52,042 nt of DNA from Halovivax asiaticus JCM 14624 (GTDB lineage Archaea > Halobacteriota > Halobacteria > Halobacteriales > Natrialbaceae). Shown in pieces: positions 45,941 to 52,042 of this stretch. Each line of letters opens with the position of its first letter. The stretch's first letter is position 1. Position numbers and translations under genes: made by a program. The stretch spans positions 225,628 to 277,669 of the forward strand of contig NZ_AOIQ01000017.1 in NCBI RefSeq assembly GCF_000337515.1, in the 5' to 3' direction. Below the pieces are notes generated by a model. That model did not search any database. It had not been told where the DNA came from and worked only from the letters and a program-made list of their open reading frames with translations.

Positions 45941-46144
45941 ATGGAGGACGGAGAACGCGGCTGTCCGAAGTGCGGGCACACGAAGACGGAGACGGACAAG
46001 ATCTCGACGACGGGTGGTGGGCTCTCCAAGATGTTCGACATCCAGAATCGAAGTTTCCAGGTCGTCAGTTGCACCAATTGCGGCTACTCGGAGCTGTACC
46101 GAAACCAGTCTTCGGGTAATATGATCGATCTGTTTCTGGGGTAA
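45941..46144 (+). CDS. DUF2082-like zinc-ribbon nucleic-acid-binding protein
   Basis: A 67-residue zinc ribbon with knuckles CPKC (Cys8, Cys11) and CTNC (Cys44, Cys47) around ISTTGGGLSKMFDIQNRSFQ, the pattern of the DUF2082 family of small predicted nucleic-acid-binding proteins. The family role is unknown. It precedes atpD by about 110 bases and shares its promoter region with the divergent small membrane protein. Confidence 0.82.
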   Translation: MEDGERGCPKCGHTKTETDKISTTGGGLSKMFDIQNRSFQVVSCTNCGYSELYRNQSSGNMIDLFLG

Positions 46145-46252
46145 GTCGGCGTTGGTGTCGGGTGGTTCCGGACGCGGTCGGACGTCGTCGCTGGCCCGTC
46201 TCCGGCACATCTGAAAACAGTTATCCGCTTGGGTGCGAAAGGTCTCGGTAAG

Positions 46253-46957
46253 ATGGCCACCGACGTCAAACCGACCCGCAAGGAGTTGATGGCGATCGAG
46301 GATCGCATCGAACTCTCAGAGCGGGGCCACGGCACGCTAGAGCAGAAGCGCGACGGCCTCATCATGGAGTTCATGGACATCCTCGATCGCGCGCAGGACG
46401 TCCGGGGCGAACTCACTTCGGACTACGAGGAGGCCCAGCGGACGATCAACATGGCCCGTGCGATGGAGGGCGACGTCGCGGTACGCGGTGCCGCCGCGGC
46501 GCTGCAGGAACACCCCGAGATCACCACCGAGTCGAAGAACATCATGGGTGTCGTCGTCCCGCAGATCGAGTCCTCGCGCGTCTCGAAGAGTCTGGACCAG
46601 CGCGGCTACGGGCTCATGGGCACCTCGGCCCGTATCGACGAGGCCGCCGAGGCCTACGAAGACCTCTTAGAGAGCATCATCCTCGCCGCCGAAGTCGAGA
46701 CGGCGATGAAGAAGATGTTAGAGGAGATCGAGACCACGAAACGTCGTGTCAACGCTCTCGAGTTCAAACTGCTTCCCGACCTCTACGAGAGCGAGGAGTA
46801 CATCGAGCAGAAACTCGAAGAGCAAGAACGCGAGGAGATCTTCCGCATGAAGAAGATCAAAGACAAGAAAGAGGCCGAAGAAGCGGAGGCCGCTGCCGAG
46901 GAAACCGATCCGTTCGTCGACGCCGACGTCCAGGAATCCGTCGCCGGCGGCGACTGA
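46253..46957 (+). CDS. atpD: A-type ATP synthase subunit D
   Basis: The central rotor shaft, 234 residues of long helices: [40 protein letters not shown], the conserved tip region around [19 protein letters not shown] and [20 protein letters not shown]. An acidic tail ([16 protein letters not shown]) follows. A GTG 24 bases upstream is in frame; the ATG at 46253 matches the family start. It is separated from atpB by two small genes, so it probably has its own promoter. Confidence 0.94.
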   Translation: MATDVKPTRKELMAIEDRIELSERGHGTLEQKRDGLIMEFMDILDRAQDVRGELTSDYEEAQRTINMARAMEGDVAVRGAAAALQEHPEITTESKNIMGVVVPQIESSRVSKSLDQRGYGLMGTSARIDEAAEAYEDLLESIILAAEVETAMKKMLEEIETTKRRVNALEFKLLPDLYESEEYIEQKLEEQEREEIFRMKKIKDKKEAEEAEAAAEETDPFVDADVQESVAGGD

Positions 46958-46992
46958 GTTCGCACGACTCGCGTCCCCGATTTTTCTCTTCT

Positions 46993-47382
46993 ATGGATTG
47001 CCCGTGTACCGTCGACCCAGTCGTCTTCACCGTCACCGAGTCACTTCGGGCGTGTGCGCCTGACGAGGCGGCTGTGGCGGCGATCTGCCCTCGCTGTCTG
47101 ACCGTCGCTGCAGTTCCGGACGCGTCGTCGCCCGAGCCCGATTTCTCCCGGATCAGTGTGGCTTTCCCGGACGGTGAGGGTGCTATCGCGCTTGCGCTCG
47201 CGCTGGGACTCCTGGATTCGCTGGCGCTGAACCGGTCGGCGATCGAATCGGCGCTAGATGCCGCCGAGCGGGCTGGCACCGACACGCTGCTGGTGATCGA
47301 TCGGCTGATCGACGATCCTGACGTGGAGCCGGCGATCGATCTGGAGCGCCGTCGGGACAAACTCGAGAGTCTCCTGTACTGA
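46993..47382 (+). CDS. DUF6276-like small protein
   Basis: A 129-residue protein with an N-terminal CPC (Cys3, Cys5) and a later CPRC, a possible zinc site, followed by EPDFSRISVAFPDGEGAIAL, ALGLLDSLALNRSAIESALD, TDTLLVIDRLIDDP and LERRRDKLESLL. This pattern matches what I remember as the haloarchaeal DUF6276 family, function unknown. It starts 35 bases after atpD and may be read through from it. Confidence 0.78.
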   Translation: MDCPCTVDPVVFTVTESLRACAPDEAAVAAICPRCLTVAAVPDASSPEPDFSRISVAFPDGEGAIALALALGLLDSLALNRSAIESALDAAERAGTDTLLVIDRLIDDPDVEPAIDLERRRDKLESLLY

Positions 47383-47395
47383 CCCGCGGGGTCGA

Positions 47396-49231
47396 TCAGC
47401 GCCCGTCGAGGAATTCGTCGAGGATCTTCCGTTCAGCCGTGCGGACGTGCTGATGGAAGGTTGCGGGGCTGATATCGAGCGTCTCGGCCACGTCTTCGCC
47501 GGAACTGTCGCGCGGCCACTCGAAGAAGCCGGCGTAGTACCCGGCTTTCAGGGCCGCCAGCTGGCGCTCGGTGAGCGCCGATTCGAGGACCGACGAGACG
47601 TCGTCTTCGGTCAGGCGCCGTTTCGTCTTCTGGCGTCTGGTTACCGGTTCGATGCCAGGGTAATTGTCGCGAAGGCCAGCGATCAGGCGGGACACGTCGG
47701 CGCCAGGCGGGAGGTGAACGCGGGTAAACAGGTCGCCATCGACGAGCTGCACGTCGTCGACGTAGCCGCCGTTGGCGGCGACGACGGAGGGGATCGGTGC
47801 GTTCGCGAGTGTGATTTCGAAACTCGCCTCGTCGCCATCGGTCGAGATAACCTCGTAGGACTCGTACTGGGGCGTTTCGTCGGCGTCTACGAGTGCTTCG
47901 ACGGCGGCCAGACCGCCGTCACTGGCGGTTCCGTAGAGGACGTACGAATCGTCGCCGACGGGGACCGTCTGGTGGAACTCGGCCGTGCCTGATGGGGAGT
48001 GACTCAGTCCGAGTGTCTCGAAGAAATCTCGACACTGTAGGCCGATTTCGATAATGTCGTCGCTCATCATCGCCCGTTTGCGTTCCGCGGCGGAGATGGC
48101 GTGGCCGACGGTCTCGCCCAGTTGGCCGATGACTGCTCGTTCGTCCTCGTCGAAGGCGTCGTCTCGGTCGGTGTAGAGACAGAGCAAGCCGTACAGCGTC
48201 GATTCGTGGCAGATCGGGATCGCGACACAGCCCGAAAAGCCGTGTCGAGCGGCGACCTCCCGCCAGGGTTCGAACGTGGGGTCCGCCTGGACGTTGGGGC
48301 AGGTCTGGACCTCTCTCGTTCGGACGGCGCGGGCGGCGGGTCCCTGTCCGAGGGGCGATTCCGGATCGGTGGAGATCGTCACTTCGTCGGCGTAGCCGTC
48401 GAAACCGCGTTCGATGCGCGGCTGTAGTTCCGATCCCGTCGGGTCTACTTCGGCGATGCAGGCACCGGCGTAGGCGTCCGACTGGACGAGTTTGGTACAG
48501 ACCGCGTCTTCGATCTCGTCTCGCGTCGACCCTTCGAGCGCAGCGGCGGTCACGTCGCTAACGATATCGTGAAGATCGTTCAAGATCGCCAGCCGTTCTT
48601 GCTGGCGGGCGAGCGTCTCCTCACGAGCGTTTCGATCACGGTCGTCTCGGACGATTCCGACGGCACCCAGAAGTGCACCCGCGTCGTCGGTCCACACGCC
48701 GAACGCCGTCGTGACGGGGACCGTCGTTCCGTCGACGCGCTCCAGTTCGAATTCGAGCGAGAGGTCGGTCGTCGTCGTTTCGTCCTCGGTCGCGCGGAGC
48801 CGGGCGTCGAGTTGTGTCGTGACGTTTCCGGGGCCGATCGACGACAGTGGCCGTCCCTGAACCTCCTCGCGGTCGGAGCCCAGGAGGGCGGTGAACGCGT
48901 CGTTGACCGCGACGAGCGTACCGTCGGCGTCGATCTCGAAGACTGGCTCGCCGATTACCTCGACGACACGCCGGGCCAGCGAGCCGGTTGCCTCGAACGG
49001 CCCTCGATCGTTGGTGGATCGCTCCCACCAGAGCCGTTTACCGCCGTCGATCGATTTCGAATCGAGGACGCCCGCTTTGGCGAGCGCCGCCAACTGATCG
49101 GCGACGACCGTCGGATCGCGACCGACCGCGTCGGCGACTTCACCCGTCGAGAGCGGCTCACCGGGTCCGGCCGACGAAAACACCGCTCGAACGTCGGTGT
49201 CTCCATTTTCCTCGCCAGCCGGTGATGACAT
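47396..49231 (-). CDS. Bacterio-opsin-activator-like regulator (wHTH-PAS-GAF-Bat-HTH_10)
   Basis: A 611-residue cytosolic transcription regulator. Domain order: an N-terminal winged helix (PLSTGEVADAVGRDPTVVAD); PAS (VVEVIGEPVFEIDADGTLVA and on); GAF (ICHESTLYGLLCLYTDRDDA, GETVGHAISAAERKRAMMSD); the Bat-type beta domain (SYEVISTDGDEASFEITLAN); and a C-terminal HTH_10 (LTERQLAALKAGYYAGFFEW, ISPATFHQHVRTAERKILDE). The last block is the hallmark of this haloarchaeal family, whose founder activates bacterio-opsin genes. The signal and target genes here are unknown. The ATG at 49231 has CTTAAAC about 27 bases upstream; an in-frame start 75 bases earlier lies before that element. Confidence 0.9.
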   Translation of the reverse strand: MSSPAGEENGDTDVRAVFSSAGPGEPLSTGEVADAVGRDPTVVADQLAALAKAGVLDSKSIDGGKRLWWERSTNDRGPFEATGSLARRVVEVIGEPVFEIDADGTLVAVNDAFTALLGSDREEVQGRPLSSIGPGNVTTQLDARLRATEDETTTTDLSLEFELERVDGTTVPVTTAFGVWTDDAGALLGAVGIVRDDRDRNAREETLARQQERLAILNDLHDIVSDVTAAALEGSTRDEIEDAVCTKLVQSDAYAGACIAEVDPTGSELQPRIERGFDGYADEVTISTDPESPLGQGPAARAVRTREVQTCPNVQADPTFEPWREVAARHGFSGCVAIPICHESTLYGLLCLYTDRDDAFDEDERAVIGQLGETVGHAISAAERKRAMMSDDIIEIGLQCRDFFETLGLSHSPSGTAEFHQTVPVGDDSYVLYGTASDGGLAAVEALVDADETPQYESYEVISTDGDEASFEITLANAPIPSVVAANGGYVDDVQLVDGDLFTRVHLPPGADVSRLIAGLRDNYPGIEPVTRRQKTKRRLTEDDVSSVLESALTERQLAALKAGYYAGFFEWPRDSSGEDVAETLDISPATFHQHVRTAERKILDEFLDGR

Positions 49232-49486
49232 ATGACCATCGTATACGGTCACGGGTTTAAGAATTCCGTCGGCGGCGTCGGCCGTGTCGCTGTCTTCGGC
49301 ACCCATCTGCAGCTGGTCGTGAGCGAACAGGGGGCGGTGGGCGGAGCACTCGCGAGAATCGAGAGCGGGCGATGATCGATCGGACGATTATACCAAGGTG
49401 CCGGAACGGTCGACCGTGACGAGATGGATGGACGGACGAACCGAGAGCGGTCGATGGGCGGTAGGAACGACGGGGTAATGGGGCTC

Positions 49487-50746
49487 TTAGACGCCGGTCG
49501 AGTACCGGAGGATGCCGGCAAAGCCGCCGAAGGCATCGTAGAGTTGCTCGCCTTTCTCGAAGTCCGTCGAGATGAACTTCGTCTCCGTGCCGCGCTGTTC
49601 GGCGATCTCGATCAGGTGTTCGATCGCGTCCTCGCGTTCGGCGTCGTCGGCGTCCACTTCCGTCCCACACTCGCTACAAGTGTGATCGGTTGTCGATTTG
49701 CGCCGGTCGACGACCTCGCGGTCGGTGGTGCCACAGTCGGGACACTCGTAACTGATGACGTCCTTGCGGAGGTCCTCGCTGATCAGGAGCCGTTCGACGG
49801 AGCCCATCACCAGATTTCGCCGGGTCTGTTCGAACCCGTAGGTGGCCAGCTCGCCGGCGTTGAGTTCCTCGAAGAAGGTCTCCATCTGGCGCTTGTCTTT
49901 CATTACCTCCGCGTCGGCCAGCGCGTCCTGGGCGTTGTCGACGAGTTCGCGGAGCCCCGACTCGTCGGTGTAGGAGACGTCGAACTTGCCAATGACGGAG
50001 TCTTGCAACTCGTGGTGGAGGTAGTCGCCGTCCAAGAACTCCTCTTTGGTGGGCGAGGGGCCGCCGACGAGGATACCTTCGATCTCGTGGCGTTCGGGGA
50101 CGAAGAGGTCGTTCGCCATGCCCGCGACCTCCTGATAGAAGTTGTCGATCGCCTCGAGTCGGAGGCGGGCGAATCGCTGGGCCGACTGGCCCCCTTTGCG
50201 CTGTTTCCCGGGGACGAGCGAGGAGGCGGACTTGACCGGCTCGATTCGCTTGCCCTTCAGCCAGCCGACGTTCGCTTCCCGCCGATCGAGGACGACCAGG
50301 CCGTACAACCCCTGGTCGGCCAGCATATTATCGAGCGGTTCGGTGAGAAAGTCCGAGTCACAGTGATAGCGGAAGGATTCGACCGGCTGGGGCGGTCCCT
50401 CCAGGACCTGGGTGACCATCTCGGTCCGGCCGCCGCCGGAGTCGACGGCCCCCGAGAACAGGACCATCCCGTTGTCAGGGGGATAGGTATCGTAGTACTT
50501 GAGGCGGTCTTTGATGCTCGTCAACGCGTCCTGGACGTTCGTCCGAGTCTGCTTGGACTTGATGTTCGAGGCCTCGGAGTGCTCCTGGGTGACGTGTGCG
50601 ACGACGTCACTGATCTGGCGATCGTCGGGGACGTAGATCGTTACGAGCTGGGTCCCCGACCCCTCGTAATTTTTGAGGTCCTCGATCACCTTCCGGAACT
50701 CGTATTTCTTCCGGTCGGTTTGGCCCTCGGCTCCCTCGCTACTCAT
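49487..50746 (-). CDS. prf1: Peptide chain release factor 1, archaeal (aRF1)
   Basis: Recognises all three stop codons and triggers peptide release with aIF/EF-type GTPase help. The 419-residue protein has the NIKS motif at residues 61-64 (EASNIKSKQTR), the YxCxxxF stop-decoding motif as YHCDSDF (127-133), the catalytic GGQ at 185-187 (KGGQSAQRFARLRLEAIDNF) and a C-terminal domain with two zinc-knuckle pairs (CPDCG and CSECG). All key residues are present. It is monocistronic and divergent from the MinD-like gene. Confidence 0.96.
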   Translation of the reverse strand: MSSEGAEGQTDRKKYEFRKVIEDLKNYEGSGTQLVTIYVPDDRQISDVVAHVTQEHSEASNIKSKQTRTNVQDALTSIKDRLKYYDTYPPDNGMVLFSGAVDSGGGRTEMVTQVLEGPPQPVESFRYHCDSDFLTEPLDNMLADQGLYGLVVLDRREANVGWLKGKRIEPVKSASSLVPGKQRKGGQSAQRFARLRLEAIDNFYQEVAGMANDLFVPERHEIEGILVGGPSPTKEEFLDGDYLHHELQDSVIGKFDVSYTDESGLRELVDNAQDALADAEVMKDKRQMETFFEELNAGELATYGFEQTRRNLVMGSVERLLISEDLRKDVISYECPDCGTTDREVVDRRKSTTDHTCSECGTEVDADDAEREDAIEHLIEIAEQRGTETKFISTDFEKGEQLYDAFGGFAGILRYSTGV

Positions 50747-50843
50747 TGTCCAAACGAAACGGAGCGAGGGCTAAGTACCTGTTGACACGATAAGCGCCCG
50801 TATCGGCGGCCAGCGTCTGCCGCCCGTCGGACGGGTTGCCACG

Positions 50844-50852
50844 ATTTAAGGT
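50844..50852 (+). promoter_or_regulatory. TATA box for the MinD-like gene
   Basis: GATTTAAGG, the same sequence as the leuA TATA element, lies about 28 bases before the in-frame GTG at 50876 and 34 before the ATG at 50882. It predicts a transcript starting at or next to the GTG. Confidence 0.55.
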
Positions 50853-50881
50853 GATCCCGGCCCACTGATTCGATAGTGACC

Positions 50882-51712
50882 ATGCCCCAGGAGACGGTGT
50901 ACGCCATCGCGAGCGGGAAGGGTGGCGTCGGGAAGACGACCACGACGGTAAACCTCGGGACTGCCCTCGCGCAGGCGGGTGAACAGGTCGCGATCGTCGA
51001 CGCAGACCTGGGGATGGCGAATCTGGCCGGATTCGTCAGTCTCTCTCCCGGCTCGGCGACGCTTCACGACGTGCTCTCGGGCGAGGCGTCGATCGAGGAC
51101 GCGACCTACCGGCTCGCGGCAAACATCGTCGGGGTGCCAAGCGGCAACGAACTCGCCGACTACGCCGAGACGGAACCCGACGGCCTGGGCGAGGTCGTCG
51201 AGACCCTCCGTGATCGCGTGGACTACGTCCTCATCGACGTGGGCGCCGGCGTGAGCCACGAATCGGTCCTCCCGCTCGGGCTCGCGGACGCCGTCGTCCT
51301 CGTCGCGACGCCGGAACCCGCCGCGGTACAGGACGTCTCGCGGACGATCGAACTCGTCGACCGGGTCGACGGTGAGGTCGCCGGCCTCCTCGTCACGCGG
51401 ACTCACCCGTCCGGTGACGTCTCCCCAGAAACCATCGCCGAGAAACTGGGCGTCGCGGAACTCGGTTCGATTCCGGAAGATAGGGCGGTGAGAGCAAGCG
51501 TCTACGCGGGCACACCGCTCGTCGTCCACGCTCCCGAGAGTGACGCAGCGGTCGCCTACCGCGAGTTTGCCACGACGTTGACCGGCGTCGAGAGTGCCGG
51601 GCCGTCGGCGGACGACGCGGCGGCGGATGATTCCTCGACAGCCGACTCGGAAGACACTGCCTCCCACGGCGACGTCTCGAGTGCGATTACCGACGCCGAA
51701 CCCGACGCCTAA
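50882..51712 (+). CDS. MinD/ParA-family ATPase
   Basis: A 276-residue deviant-Walker ATPase: ASGKGGVGKTTTTVNLGTAL at the start, the switch segment VDADLGMANLAGFVSL, DYVLIDVGAGVSHESVLPLG and VATPEPAAVQDVSRTIELVD. Haloarchaea carry several MinD paralogues that position archaella and chemoreceptor arrays or act elsewhere; which one this is cannot be told. The C-terminal 45 residues are an acidic Ala/Asp/Ser tail instead of the amphipathic membrane helix of bacterial MinD, so direct membrane binding is doubtful. An in-frame GTG at 50876 would add two residues. Confidence 0.88.
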   Translation: MPQETVYAIASGKGGVGKTTTTVNLGTALAQAGEQVAIVDADLGMANLAGFVSLSPGSATLHDVLSGEASIEDATYRLAANIVGVPSGNELADYAETEPDGLGEVVETLRDRVDYVLIDVGAGVSHESVLPLGLADAVVLVATPEPAAVQDVSRTIELVDRVDGEVAGLLVTRTHPSGDVSPETIAEKLGVAELGSIPEDRAVRASVYAGTPLVVHAPESDAAVAYREFATTLTGVESAGPSADDAAADDSSTADSEDTASHGDVSSAITDAEPDA

Positions 51713-51743
51713 GCCCGTCTCCGCTCGACCGTAGCAGGCCTAA

Positions 51744-51761
51744 ACAATTTGGGGAAATTGT
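51744..51761. promoter_or_regulatory. Perfect palindrome upstream of the HTH gene (operator candidate)
   Basis: ACAATTT-GGGG-AAATTGT, a 7-base perfect inverted repeat with a 4-base spacer, AT-rich in a GC-rich setting. It lies 28-46 bases before the ATG at 51790, where the TATA box and BRE should be, so a bound dimer would block or guide initiation. Autoregulation by the downstream HTH protein is an inference. Confidence 0.55.
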
Positions 51762-51789
51762 CATACGCCTTCAGCCGGAGCAATTGGAT

Positions 51790-52042
51790 ATGGCTACCCC
51801 CATCGACACAACCGAGGCCTGTGAACTTCTCTCGGACCCCATCCGGCGGTCGGTGCTCGAACTGTTCCGCGACCGGGCGGTCTGGCCGATCGACGAGCTT
51901 GCGGCCGAACTCTCCGATCGAGACGGTGTGGCACCGTCGGCGGCTGGCTCGTCGGCGACCGCCGAACGGACGCAGATCGAACTCGTCCACAATCACATCC
52001 CGCGGCTCGTCGACCACGGCGTCCTGGAGTGGGACAGCCGGT
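51790..52042 (+). CDS. HTH-domain regulator (DUF7344/ArsR-like), partial
   Basis: The first 84 residues are visible; the gene runs off the window. ACELLSDPIRRSVLELFRDR through AVWPIDELAAELSD and IELVHNHIPRLVDHGVLEWD is the winged-helix pattern of the haloarchaeal HTH family often called DUF7344, similar to ArsR repressors. The region between the recognition elements is an Ala/Ser/Gly-rich loop. It is preceded by a perfect palindrome at its promoter. Confidence 0.78.
   Translation, partial: MATPIDTTEACELLSDPIRRSVLELFRDRAVWPIDELAAELSDRDGVAPSAAGSSATAERTQIELVHNHIPRLVDHGVLEWDSR

Overview
The window is chromosomal DNA from a haloarchaeon (class Halobacteria). Codons are strongly GC-ending, the proteins are acidic, and most transcripts look leaderless, with a TATA-like element about 27-32 bases before the start codon. 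Family markers point the same way: Azf-type glucose-6-phosphate dehydrogenase, the haloarchaeal A-type ATP synthase order H-I-K-E-C-F-A-B...D, a bacterio-opsin-activator-like regulator, aRF1, MptD, a binding-protein/transducer pair and several short haloarchaeal DUF proteins. I cannot name the genus.

Positions 1-8910, minus strand: branched-chain amino acid synthesis. leuA has its own promoter. The second unit reads ilvB-ilvN-ilvC-orf177-leuC-leuD-leuB (leuB is cut by the window edge); almost every junction is an ATGA overlap. Three points stand out. The leuA reading frame appears broken by one base just after the predicted start. The ilvB leader carries a 29-codon GTG-initiated ORF ending inside a hairpin. 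IlvB, IlvN, IlvC and orf177 carry unusual low-complexity extensions, and orf177 contains a duplicated 21-residue motif.

Positions 9048-11968: an accessory-looking patch. It holds an 812-residue protein with six beta-rich repeats and a cysteine-peptidase-like C-terminus, an AT-rich segment, and tRNA-Val(UAC), whose 3' end is duplicated as a 43-base repeat (an att-like scar).

Positions 12190-22219: housekeeping and family-level genes. These are an ABC exporter, a Yip1-like membrane protein, a DUF5789 protein, a creatininase-family hydrolase, a DUF5790-like protein, mptD, azf, a small membrane protein, a DUF309 protein, a TRAM-domain protein and etfBA. The 580-base gap at 18460-19042 holds a strongly structured segment behind a TATA box and is a candidate non-coding RNA.

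Positions 22619-37088: sensing, membrane and lipid functions. An overlapping lipoprotein/transducer pair is followed by a prenyl synthase, a CNNM/CorC-type protein, a DUF373 membrane protein, a PAS histidine kinase, a radical SAM protein with a CX4CX2C cluster motif (its 3' end lies in an 82-base perfect direct repeat), a membrane-anchored HTH protein, a secreted protein, a pilin-like protein and a methyltransferase.

Positions 37326-46957: the A-type ATP synthase locus, with two small genes between atpB and atpD. Positions 46993-52042: a DUF6276 protein, a Bat-like regulator, aRF1, a MinD-like ATPase and the start of an HTH regulator preceded by a perfect palindrome.
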